Source: Paraphaeosphaeria minitans (lineage: Eukaryota > Ascomycota > Dothideomycetes > Pleosporales > Didymosphaeriaceae). Taken from it: 64,000 bases of DNA. The position numbers and the translations under genes were made by a program. The DNA lies in NCBI GenBank assembly GCA_015832175.1, contig WJXW01000001.1, forward strand, positions 1,302,001 to 1,366,000. Direction: 5' to 3'. Below the pieces are notes generated by a model. That model had not been told where the DNA came from, searched no databases, and saw nothing but the letters and a program-made list of their open reading frames with translations. Every line of letters begins with the position of its first letter. Position 1 is the first letter of the stretch. Shown piece by piece: positions 11,624 through 22,262 of this stretch.

Positions 11624-12890
11624 TAAAGGCAGGATTGCCGGTCTGATCTTGGGCACGAGACGGCAAGAATCAAGAAGTAGACCCAAGCCGGGATCACGGG
11701 TACAGACCATGGGGAGGTGAAGGATATGCTACGCAGTCATGATACATGGGTTGAATAATTATGAATAAGACCAAAGGAGCAGTCCAACCCATCCATTAGA
11801 CTAGTGCCCACGGGGTCTTCTTTGGCACGTGAAGCGGTGTGAACCTGACGAAGCCGTAGACTAGTGGGGCTCGCAAGGAGGGCGAGGGCGAGGGCGAGGT
11901 GTCGCGTGAGCAGCTGCCGCACCCAGGCGCATCGTGAGATGCACGGCTACCTAGGTAGCTGAGAGGCTGCATGCGCATTCAGATTTCGTCCAGTGACTGC
12001 GCCATGGTCATCCTGATCCATGGGATGTAGCTGCTGTGGAGAACAGATTACGACGCGACCACACAGAAGGCAGCACGACACGCCGGGGCTGCATAAGCAC
12101 ATATGGACATGAAGGTGTGCCGAATGTCAAAATGTGAAATGTGAACCATGTGGGTTAGGGCCTGCAGCTCTGACGCAGCGCTACGGTACACGGTACGGAC
12201 GCGTGAATCGCCGAGGCGGTGGCGGGTGGTGGGTGGTGTGCACTGTGCGCAGAGCTTTCTTGGTCTTGAAAGAATTCATATAGGTCGCGCGTCTCTGCCA
12301 TCCATCGCGTACACGGATACACGCATCTCTTTGTACGTTGGTTGAATTTCTGGTATCCTGCGGTAGCTATCCTGCAACCCGAACCGCTGCCAGACACGTG
12401 CACAACGGCTATCGCTACGGTACGGTACCTACCTACCTACCTACCTGCCTGCCTGCCTGCCTATCGCATGCGCGCCGCTCTGGTCAGTGGTGCGCACCCA
12501 CCACTTCACAGTCCACCTTTGCTGCAAGACATTCACCACCAGGCTTCCCTTGGAGATGGCTCGGTACGGTAGCGCCAAGCGTCACTGTGCTGGGTGAAGC
12601 CCGCAAACATGCAGCGTGTCTCCTTCTCCATCTTCTTCTTCCACCGGCCAATAAGCTGCCGCGCATTACCTCGTGTTTAGACTCCGCCTCGCGAATAGCT
12701 CTGCCTATCAACTCACCAGAATGCAGGGTCTCGGTACTTGTCCCTTGATATTGCGCAATCAACAACGGCTTCCTTTGCTTGTTCCACGTCTTCGCAACCT
12801 CCGCTGTGAAGTGGCGACTTCTTTGGACGCGGTTGCCCTTTGAGCAGCATTCCTACCACAACAACCTCGGAAGCATACAACCTACCAGCC
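11624..12890. other. Intergenic region with TACC/TGCC microsatellite
   Basis: No gene is supported. A short tandem run of TACC followed by TGCC lies at about 12425-12463. The 3' part, rich in CT and CA, is the likely promoter and 5' UTR of the glycerophosphodiesterase gene. Confidence 0.55.
12425..12463. repeat. (TACC)n(TGCC)n tetranucleotide microsatellite
   Basis: Consecutive ACCT/TACC units pass into TGCC units, a simple drift of one repeat type into another by a single transition. It lies about 430 bp upstream of the glycerophosphodiesterase start codon. Confidence 0.85.
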
Positions 12891-15800
12891 ATGAAGTTTG
12901 GACACAATCTGTCCCGGAACCAGGTTCCTGAGTGGGCTTCCTCCTACATCAACTACAAAGGCCTCAAAAGGCTTATCAAGACGGCCGTCGAATCCGTCAA
13001 GAGTGGCGAAGACCTTGATCTTGCAGGCAAGTTTCATCGATTCCGTCCTGGTGCACCGAGGCTCACAGACGGCGCAGAGTTCTTCTTCTCCCTCGACCGC
13101 AATCTGGAGGATGTTGATGGTTTCTATAACAAGAAATATGCCGAGTATGCACGACGTTTGAGACTCCTCAAAAGCCGCTATGGTCGTGCTGCTCAAGTGC
13201 CCGAGGGCATTGACCGGGATGAGAAAGAAGACCTTATGGGTGCGCTGCTTGAGTTGCGCAGCGCGTTGCGTAACCTTCAATGGTATGGCGAAGTCAATCG
13301 AAGAGGCTTCGTCAAGATTACGAAGAAGCTGGACAAGAAGATTCCAGGCGTGGCAACACAGCAGCGATACTTGCAGTCAAAAGTGTATCCAAAAGCTTTT
13401 GCGCACAACATGCCCTTGGGCACGAATCTGAAAGAGATCAACGATTGGCTCTCTGGATTGAATGAAGTGAAAACCTTCGACGACACCGGCTCCTCACATT
13501 CAGCAGCTTCCCTTGGCAGGATTCCTGGAGCTTCTTTGAACCTACCTTCGAGCTTATTGGATACTGTGGATCAGGCTATTCGAGCTGACGACGCAGGGAG
13601 CCTGTCTCGCATAACGTCAGACATCTCCACGAAACATGACCTCGTTGCCATATCCACCTCTGTTCAGCAGACATTGCTGAACTTCCTTCAGCGTGCAATT
13701 TCATGTCGCGCTAAGCTTTGCATTATCGCTTTACTGTCTCATCTTACTTCTCTGGAGGAAGAAGACGACATCAACAAGCGTAATTGCATCCATCGACTTG
13801 TCATTACCATTGGGCGTGCCAGGACCGGTGAAACCCAGGGCTCTGAGGGTCAAGTTCTGCCAGCATCCACGGAAACGAATTTTATCACCCCAGCTGCTGC
13901 TCCGAATCGGCTGCCTCTGTTAGGTAGTACAACTGAGAACGAGTCCAACGGACTTCTGAGCGACGCGGATGAAACCGTGCAGCTGCTCGACTATCTACTC
14001 AACAACCTTCAACCAGCGCAGCGCATCTCTCTACAATCACGGGATACGTATGGACGCCTCCCGCTCCACTATGCTGCTCAGTACGGGTTCGTGGCTGTCT
14101 TACAGACCATCGTCAAACATATGCGAGCTTGGAATCAATTCGACATCACCAGAGGCATCGATTCTCCAGCTTGGCAAGACACCGAAGGCTACGCACCCAT
14201 CCACCTTGCTGTCATCGGCGGCCATCCACTAGCAACTCAGACCTTGTTAGAGGCTGGCAGCGCTGCAACTTCTGCAAACACCGTAATACCCAATTCGGGC
14301 GCTGTATTGGCTGTGGCCATGCAGTCAAATTTCGTCAGAATTGTTAAACTGCTGGTGGAGGCGGGGGTCGATGTCAACTTTCGAAGCGAGCAAGGCGAAA
14401 CTGCGTTACATGTTGCCTCACGTTTCGGCCACGAAGAAAGCGCCAGAGAACTTCTTGCGGGTTCCGCGCTGAAAAAGGCGGAGGTTGACATCCCGGAGAA
14501 AACGTTCGGTTGGACACCACTTTTCATCGCTTGTGTAGACGGCCATGTCTCTATGGTACGGCTTCTTATCGAACATGGCGCGGATCTCGACCGCGCAGAC
14601 AGTGACGGTTGGACGGCTCGTGAGCATTCAGCTCTTCGTGGGCACATGGACATTATCAAGGTCCTGGAGGAAATTGCACCTGCAAAACCAGGAATCGCGG
14701 AAAGCCTAGCCCCGCCAACACAGGTCTCTTCTCTCGAAGAGCGCAGGTCGAAGAACTTAAGCAGGGAAAGCTCTTATCAGCAAAAGCCTATTGAGTCGTT
14801 GAAGTCCTTCGGCCACCGATATCTTACAGATCAAACCATGGTTCTTGTCAGCCTGGGTTCGATGGACCCTCGGAAAGATGTCCCAGCGGTCAAGCTGGAC
14901 GATATTCCATTTTCGGACGCGCATGCTACACAGTTGGATACAGCTCTTTCGGTCGTTGTATCAGCGTCAGGCGCGGAAGGCGAACCTACCGTTGTGGATC
15001 TGCCTGTCCAGGAAAACATTAGTACAGAGCCAATCACCTTCAAGGCCAAGGACATGTCAAAGGTCAAGATTCTTTTCGATATCGTGCCAACCTATGCTGG
15101 CTCGAACGACCGCATTGTCGGACGCGGAGTCGCCCTCCTATCAACGTTCAAGACGATTCTTGGCTCGAAGCGAATTCCTCTACAGGGTGACCTCAGCGTC
15201 CCTATCGTTGCTGCGAGCACTATGGACGTTATCGGATCGGTCAACTTCAACTTTATCGTCATCACGCCCTTCTCTCACCCAAACCTGTCCATCACAGAGC
15301 AGCATACGTATTGGAAGACGGTGGAATCCACTATGGTTATCGGGCATAGAGGCCTCGGGAAGAACACCAATACTCGAGACTCTCTCCAACTTGGGGAGAA
15401 CACCATCTCATCTTTCATCGCGGCAGCCAATCTAGGCGCGGAATACGTCGAATTTGATGTTCAGCTAACGAAAGATCACGTCCCTGTCATTTACCACGAT
15501 TTCCTCGTTAGTGAGACTGGGATTGACGCACCGGTTCATACCTTGACCTACGACCAATTTATGCATCTTGGGAGGCGCCAGGTCCCACAGCAATCAGAAT
15601 CCGGCTCTTCGGAACACGGACATAGCGTGGAAGATACCACAGGCAACGGAACTACTCCATTGCCACGGAGATTGCGCTCATACTCAGTAGATCACGGAAA
15701 GCAAATGAAGTTGCATGCTTATCACGAAGCACAGCACGTTGAGCGAATCAAGCACACTCGCGACTTCAAAGGCAAGGGCTTCAAGGGCAACAGCAGAGGC

Positions 15801-16561
15801 CATTCTATCCACGAACCCTTTACAACGCTGGAAGAAATGTTCGCGAAGTTGCCCGAAAGCACCGGCTTCAACATCGAAATGAAGTACCCTATGCTCTACG
15901 AATCCGAGATGGAAGAAATGGACTCATACGCTGTCGAGCTCAACTCCTTTGTCGACACGGTCTTGCGAATGGTGTACGACAAGATGGGCAGTCGCAACAT
16001 CATCTTCTCGTCTTTCAATCCTGACATCTGCCTAATGCTTTCGTTCAAGCAGCCTTCCATCCCAGTCCTGTTCCTTACCGATGCCGGCACTAGTCCGGTC
16101 GGTGATGTCCGCGCGGGAAGCTTGCAGGAGGCCATTCGGTTCGCCAGTCGATGGAATCTCCTTGGTGTCGTGAGTGCGGCGGAACCATTGGTCGCCTGCC
16201 CGCGATTGATTAGGGTGGTCAAGGAGAGCAGTCTGGTCTGCGTCAGCTATGGCACGAAGAACAACGATCCCAAGAATGTGCAGGTAAGCTGCTCCGTCTA
16301 CATGTCTGGAAGATTCTCACTAACGATATGCAGATCCAGAGACAAGAAGGCATCGACGCCGTCATCGTCGATCTCGTCCTCAAAGTCAGAAAGGGCCTCA
16401 CGGCTCCGATTGAAGATGAAGCGTCACTCAACGGGTCTGCGACCAGCGGAAAGCTGACTGCATCGACGGATCCTTCGGTGGCTGCTGATAGTGGCGTGAG
16501 TACGGCTTCTTCGGACGCTGAGCGAGATGCGGCACAAGCCGTGCCAAATATTTCTCCATGA
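12891..16561 (+). CDS. GDE1: SPX-ankyrin-GDPD glycerophosphocholine phosphodiesterase (GDE1/PHO81-like)
   Basis: Exons are 12891-16283 and 16334-16561, separated by a 50-nt intron (GTAAGC to ATGCAG); the product is 1206 aa, close to yeast Gde1. The start at MKFGHNLSRNQVPEW is the standard SPX beginning; the frame is open 17 codons further upstream but is probably untranslated there. Domains: SPX at about 1-155, including KITKKLDKK for inositol-pyrophosphate/phosphate sensing; ankyrin repeats at about 370-600 (GRLPLHYAAQYG, GYAPIHLAVIGGH, GETALHVASRFGH, GWTPLFIACVDGH); and GDPD at about 830-1150 with VIGHRGLGKN, ENTISSF, YVEFDVQLTKD and IYHDF, the metal and catalytic His/Glu/Asp set. It hydrolyses glycerophosphocholine to choline and glycerol-3-phosphate in the cytosol and links phospholipid turnover to phosphate status. 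Since the GDPD catalytic residues look intact, GDE1 is preferred over the regulatory homologue PHO81. Confidence 0.93.
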
Positions 16562-17103
16562 GCGCACGTTATCGCTGGTACATGATCAACTCATGGCCAG
16601 GTGTTTCGTTTATTCGAATAGGCATTGACATGTAACTACTTTGAAGTCGTTGGGTTCGAGGGCATCTTGCGCATGTATACCACGTAGTACTACGAATGTC
16701 ACCATGAAGTTCAGCCCATGCGTTCCTGATTTTGAAAATAAGACATTACTATGCACTCTAGATAGAAATCGAACCGGTTCCCGCCTGGCCTGTGAAAACA
16801 CATAGAAAACTATACCGCTCTTTGGTGATATACATCCCTTCTACTCTACACGCCTCTCTCTCAACCCCCTTACATGCCTCCTCACCCAATATGATCACCT
16901 TTTCTTTTTTTCTTTTTTCTTGTTTTTTCTTGTTTTTTCGTCGCCTGTCACATCCTCAGATCAATTTTGAGGCTCAACCGTAATCATGAGTCATTGGGCC
17001 ATGCTCTTGGTGACTACTGGCCTGTTCCCGAATCGGTATCCGCTGGCTGGGGTGAGTCCGAAGCAACTTGGAGCGAACTTGGCGTCGCCGTGCTTGCTGG
17101 TGC
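16562..17103. other. Convergent 3' intergenic region with T-rich tract
   Basis: This lies between the 3' ends of the glycerophosphodiesterase gene (plus) and the secreted protein gene (minus). It holds a T/C-rich stretch at about 16895-16945 with repeated TTTTTTCTTG words, a plausible 3' processing region. No coding feature is visible. Confidence 0.5.
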
Positions 17104-18854
17104 CTAATAATCGAGCAGACCCGCATTGGTGCTGCCCACAGGCGTAGGGCTGGCTTCGGCGACACCGGACGTAGTCACGTAGACGTAGACTGTCGTTACG
17201 CCAGGCGTCGGCAAGGGTGAATGGACGTACGTTACCCACACGCCCTCGCTGCCGCCACTTCCAGGGCGGGGCTCCCAAACAGGCGTCGGCAGAGGCTGGT
17301 CTGCAGGCGCAAGGTGGGTTTCGAAAGCACCCACCATGCCCTCCTGGGGTTTGAGCGGGAGTATCCTCCGAGGATTCGCGACCCTCTCGTTCTCGAAGAG
17401 CTCTCGGGACTCAACCTCGACCAGCAGGATGTGATTCTGGTGACGGTACAGGCCTACCCCCGACCCGACGGGCCCGGCTCTGTCGCCAGCGAAACCGCAC
17501 CCCGCAGTGGAGTAAATCAATTCCTTACACCTGTAGAAGTCCATGTTCAAGCTCTCATGAGGATACATGGCATTTTGCCAATCCACAGCGAAGCGGATGC
17601 CGACTGCATATTGCTTATTGTCCGTGATGTTCCAGTAGATGGTTGTCATCCAGTCTTTGTTGTAAAACAGCCGGTCGGTTACATTCTGTATTCGAGGTAT
17701 CGATATGTTGGTAGCTCCGACAGGGGAGTCTCGATGGATCTTCTGGCATGTTTCAAGCGCAGCTAGTTTGATGACCAACTCGTCGACTTGGCCTAGAGGG
17801 TGCAAAGGCTCTTCCCGCGGGAAACACGTTCCATTCTCGAAGTAGTGATCGGTATACGTCTCGCGCTCCTCGGGTGTCATGCGATATGGATTGAAGTTGC
17901 TGTCAGAGTCCGCATCGTCCCAATAGTGTGGGGGCTTCACTAGGGTTTTTCTCGAACCCTCGATCAGGTATCCGCTATTGTGCCCTTTCATACACTTGCG
18001 ATTTATACTTTCGTAGTCTCCGTTCGAGTGTCCGTGTGGGTGTGCTTGGGGTGGATCTCTATTCATCGCGAAGTCGCATGGGCAATCGATTATCCAACCG
18101 TTTAGCACGCAACTGCACATGCGGTTCTCTGTCAAGGACACATGTTAGCGGACATACGTAGGGCCATGATGTGGACTTGGGTGATTGGCAGCTCGATGAG
18201 CATATCTCTCATCCTTTTAAGAACTTCCAACAGGAGTATTTGCAGAGGGTAAATTACGTACTCGGGTCATCTCCCAGGGTTTTTTGGTATCTGTGATCTC
18301 AAACGTTAGCTAGGACTGTACAAGGTCTGCATTACCGTACAAAGATGAAAGGAGTCAAGTTGACCCAACCACTTGACTTCTAGCAAAAGCTCAAGTTGGG
18401 GTTGGTGATAGACTTACGCATCTACGCAGTAATGCTTGTACGTGTAATCCTGCCCACCATAAGGTTGATTCAGAGGCTCAAAATCCGGGCAACTCTTTTT
18501 AGCCTGGTCCAGCCACCATTCGGGATTCTTCCACGTCGAGGGTCGATTTTCCGGGCAAATATATGGCACCGGATGGCCACACAGTCTTGCCAAGCAGGTG
18601 GCATACTGGTGCTTCATGGCGTTTTTGACATACTCTTCAAAATGGATGTCTTTGCGCATAGGCTCCATGTCATCGTATGGGTTTGGAGTGTCAATAGGCC
18701 GAGAGATGTTGGGGTGGTATTTCGGATCCGGATCGCGAACCCCATCCGCGGCAATCTTAACAACGTCCCATCTTCCCTCCAAAGGCTGCTTTGCAACAGC
18801 GGACGCAAGGTTAGCTAAGCAGAAGATACTGAGAGCTCTGCGCATGGAGACCAT
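17104..18854 (-). CDS. Secreted protein of unknown function, three exons
   Basis: Minus-strand exons are 18854-18418, 18290-18262 (only 29 nt) and 18128-17104. Introns are 127 and 133 nt, longer than the local norm, and all junctions keep frame; the product is 496 aa. The N-terminus (MRRALSIFCLANLASAVA after a short MVS lead) is a signal peptide. The mature part has many scattered cysteines and tryptophans (YATCLARLCGHPVPYICPEN, CSCVLNGWIIDCPCDF) and several N-glycosylation motifs. The tail is Pro/Thr/Val-rich with VTTVYVYVTTSG. I do not recognise a catalytic domain. The features fit an extracellular or cell-surface protein of filamentous ascomycetes. The micro-exon is supported by frame (YCVDA-YQKTLGDDP-KNRMCSC) but should be confirmed by RNA evidence. 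Confidence 0.75.
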
Positions 18855-19938
18855 CTTGGAGACAAAAGTGACTTGAAAGTAAGAGTTGGTATACAGCTAA
18901 ATGGAAGAGAAATGCAAGCAGAGTTTATATTAGGGAACTCTATCAAAATACAAATAGCATGGCCATCAACACGGGTTGATGGGACTGGAAGCGGGAAGCT
19001 GTGAGTCTGAAGACTGGTTCAAAGCAGTGGGTCCGAAGACAGTTTCTTCCCCAGCGTGCATCAGAGAAAAAGGCATTTTTCGTAAACCAAGAGCACTGAA
19101 AATCAATACTAGGTTACCGTTGTTAGGAATTAAGGGTGATCTCTCGTCTGAGAGCACATGCATATTGACCTCAGAAGCTGTCCTCGTTCCTTCTGCTCTT
19201 GCTCACAAAATTGAAGAGTCATTCTCACAAAGGCAAAGGACCGTTAATTAGCACTCGGTGATTTTTACCATGTGCAGTCAGATTGCAGATATGTTGCGCA
19301 TCCCGAAAAATGTCGACAAACCGTGCGGCTACCTACCGTACGCCAGAGGATGAGCCATGAGCTCGTTGCGCTAAGCTCCGCTCGCGTGTTCCTAACCGCT
19401 CTTGGCGCCTCAACATCATGGCCCACACCCATAGGTAGACTACATCTTCAGGTAGAACATGACGAGCACTCATCCTCAGAGGAAATTTTGCTTCCAACAT
19501 TAACATTAGGTGAAGAACGCATCGCAGTGCGCTGACCTCAATGGCTCCGCGGGACGACCCTTGCAATGCAACATGCAGCCAATCGAGAATTTCTCCGTCC
19601 CCAAGCGCGCCATTTCTCCATCTGCATGCCCTCCGCCTCCCGCCCAGCGTAACCTTCGGGCCTTGTTCACACCCAGCATGGAGTTTTGACCGAGGAAAAT
19701 TGCTCGTTTACGAAGATCTCCTCGATGCATCGCGACCCCTCAATCTGCTCCCGCCTATGCCAAGGCATGGCGCGGAGGAACATACAACTACCTATCAGGG
19801 GCGATATGAAGTGCATATGTAGTGTATAATAAAAGATGCGCTCCTAATTATCAGGTTGCGATCGACTTCAAGCTCCGTTTTTACTGTTTGCTGTTGTCAC
19901 TTCGATTGCCATCTTCGGCGGCTCAACAATCGATCAGT
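18855..19938. other. Divergent intergenic region
   Basis: It separates the secreted protein gene (minus) from the GH105 gene (plus), so it holds both promoters. Small open frames show nothing recognisable, and no repeats longer than simple words were seen. Confidence 0.5.
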
Positions 19939-21087
19939 ATGCACGTCTCAACGGTTCTCCTCGCCAGTGCTACGGCAGCAGCAGCAGCGCCTAGTAATGT
20001 AACAAGCTTCTACTCAACGTGGATGGCAGACTCTTTCTTGTCGAAGAAGCACCCGATCGACAATCACTATGTCTCCAATGTCATCAATGAAGGCATAAGG
20101 AAGGCAGCGCTCGCACACAAGAATGCGACTCTGCTCTCATGGGCCTCGAATGCGATCTCGTCTATCGTGGATGCCAATGGTACCATCAAAAACTGGGACC
20201 CGTACTACTACTCCCTGGACGACCAGCGTCTTGGTAACAACATCCTTTTCTTCTGGGATGCGGAAGGCCGCAAGGCTAAGAAATATGAGATTGCGGCAGC
20301 ATCGTTGAAGGCTCAGCTCGATCGCTTCCCGCGAAATGCTGAAGGAGGCTTCTGGCATCGCTCTCCCACATACCCCAACCAGATGTGGCTCGATGGTATC
20401 TACATGGCCGATCAATTCTACGCGCAGTACACCGCGTATTTCCAGCCTGACAACACCACGGCATGGGACGATATCATTCTGCAATTCGACCTGATCGAGA
20501 AGCACACGAGGAACAAGACGACCAACTTGTTGGCCCATGGATACGATGGGAGTAAAACGGCTGTCTGGGCAGACCCAATCAAGGGTGCAGCGCCCCACGT
20601 GTGGGATCGTGCGGTTGGCTGGTACTTCATGGTGCTTGTCGAGGTTCTCCAAATCTATCCCAAGGAACTGCCCGGGTACGCGCGCCTCCTGGGCTACTTC
20701 ACGAGCCTCGCGGCTGGTTTGAAGAAGGTGCAGGACAAGAGTGGCGGCTGGTGGCTCGTCATGGATGAGCCTTACCCCGGTGCGAAGGGCAACTACATCG
20801 AGTCAAGCGGTACTGCCATGTTCACGTACGGATTCTTGAAGGGGGTACGCACCGGGCTGTTGGACAAGCAGTACAAGAAACCGGCGATCAAGGCGTATGA
20901 TCTCATGATTGAGGATTTCATCAAATATGAGACGAATGGAACGCTAAGCTGGGAGGGCACGGTGTCGGTTGGAAGTCTGAGCTCGAACGGCAGCTATGAG
21001 TATTATATTGGTGTACCGTTGGCGGAGAACGATGGCAAGGGTGCAGGCAGCTTCATGATGGCGGCAGCGGAGTACGAGATGCTATAG
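19939..21087 (+). CDS. GH105 unsaturated rhamnogalacturonyl hydrolase-like, secreted
   Basis: A single exon encodes 382 aa from MHVSTVLLASATAAAAAPSN, a signal peptide; the same frame is open 39 codons upstream but that part is probably leader. The (alpha/alpha)6-barrel family is shown by DPYYYSLDDQRLGNNILFFW, the catalytic-region motif PNQMWLDGIYMADQF, HGYDGSKTAVWAD, PHVWDRAVGWYFMVLVEVL, the glycine-rich DKSGGWWLVMDEP and ESSGTAMFTYGFLKG. GH105 enzymes remove unsaturated galacturonyl residues from rhamnogalacturonan oligosaccharides left by pectate or rhamnogalacturonan lyases, so this gene points to plant-wall pectin use. Length and motif order match YteR/YesR-type proteins, and several N-glycosylation sites fit secretion. 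Confidence 0.93.
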   Translation: MHVSTVLLASATAAAAAPSNVTSFYSTWMADSFLSKKHPIDNHYVSNVINEGIRKAALAHKNATLLSWASNAISSIVDANGTIKNWDPYYYSLDDQRLGNNILFFWDAEGRKAKKYEIAAASLKAQLDRFPRNAEGGFWHRSPTYPNQMWLDGIYMADQFYAQYTAYFQPDNTTAWDDIILQFDLIEKHTRNKTTNLLAHGYDGSKTAVWADPIKGAAPHVWDRAVGWYFMVLVEVLQIYPKELPGYARLLGYFTSLAAGLKKVQDKSGGWWLVMDEPYPGAKGNYIESSGTAMFTYGFLKGVRTGLLDKQYKKPAIKAYDLMIEDFIKYETNGTLSWEGTVSVGSLSSNGSYEYYIGVPLAENDGKGAGSFMMAAAEYEML

Positions 21088-21740
21088 CCATACCTATCGC
21101 AGCGAATGCAATGCAAATCACATGTGCAATAAAATAGGTTTCATCAAAACCCGATCTTGCCTTTGCAGTTAGCAAGGGAATGCGGAGGAAGTGATCAGAG
21201 TAAATAACCAGGGTCCAGGTAGGTACCTCGCCTCCACTGCACCTGTTCAGAATTCCATCCTCCACTGCCAACACTGCTCTACTCCATCCATCCGCCCTCT
21301 CCATGAATAATGCTCGGCGCAGCATGCCTGCGACGTGAGGATGTGACAAAGCCGGCACGGTTGATGCGCGCCACGCCCTATTTTTACACGGCGCCCGATG
21401 TGTTGGTCTCCGCGACAACCGTGCCCTGAAAGTGCGGGCTGGCATTCATGGCCGCCGCACGACACGGCCACCATCTGGCCGGAGCGCGACTGGAAGTGGC
21501 ACCGTGGGTGAAACCGCCGGACCTGCGTCATTCGATTACATGAGTCCTTTGCTTGTCTTTATCGTGCTTGCGCCTGTTTACCTTTGAACAACTCACACTC
21601 GCTCTTGGACAAAAACCACGCATTCAACAGACCCACGCCTTGAACGGAACCATACTTAGCACCACGTAAATCAAGGTGCGCGCCCAATGTCCAGCTTCTG
21701 CACCCATGCTAATTTCTCAAAGACCACACAGTCATCCACC

Positions 21741-22262
21741 ATGTCCTCCGTTGTCTCCTCAGCTATATCCTCGACCGCCGCGTCGGCCGCCGCCCCCTCC
21801 AACTCGGCCTGCGCCCAAACTTCCTTCACCGAGTTCCCCACCAAAGACGCCGCCTGCGCCGTCGGCGGCACGTCCGGCGTGCCCGACAACTACGAAGACA
21901 TTCTCAAGGGCTGCTGCAAGTCCGCGCCTGTCGAGACCTGGGGCAGCGACTGCGCGCTGTGGTGTCTCGCCGCCGACCAGAGTATCGCGGACCTGCAGAA
22001 GTGCTGGCAGGATGGCGGCGTCAAGGCTGGCAGTATCCAGTGCAATCAGCCGAACAACGCAACGGCAACGGGCGAGGTCAGCGGCACCAGCAGCAGTGGG
22101 AATGGAGCGAAGGAGACAGGGAGCCAGACGAGCGGTGGTGCGTCGAGCTCGACGAGCAGCCCGGGTGCGGCGCCTGTGGTTGTGCCGCAGCACATGAGCA
22201 AGGCTGGCTTGGGCATGCTGGCCATGGTGCTCGGATCGGCTGTCTTCGGTGCGCTGTTGTAA
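21741..22262 (+). CDS. Small Ser-rich cysteine-containing surface protein, likely GPI- or tail-anchored
   Basis: The start MSSVVSSAISSTAASAAAP (in a CACCATG context) gives 173 aa; an in-frame Met at 21687 would add 18 residues. The protein has a cysteine-containing core (SNSACAQTSFTEFP, CAVGGTSGVP, ILKGCCKSAPVETWGSDC, CLAADQ, LQKCWQDGG, IQCNQP) of about eight cysteines. It is followed by a Ser/Thr/Gly-rich spacer and a C-terminal hydrophobic helix (LGMLAMVLGSAVFGALL), as in GPI-anchor signals. The N-terminus is not a strong signal peptide, which leaves the anchoring mode uncertain. The family is not recognised by name; a small surface or effector-like protein is a reasonable guess only. Confidence 0.7.
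   Translation: MSSVVSSAISSTAASAAAPSNSACAQTSFTEFPTKDAACAVGGTSGVPDNYEDILKGCCKSAPVETWGSDCALWCLAADQSIADLQKCWQDGGVKAGSIQCNQPNNATATGEVSGTSSSGNGAKETGSQTSGGASSSTSSPGAAPVVVPQHMSKAGLGMLAMVLGSAVFGALL

Noticed and set aside
12840..12890. Upstream start for the glycerophosphodiesterase
   Set aside because: The extra 17 residues precede the invariant MKFG beginning of SPX domains, so 12891 was chosen.
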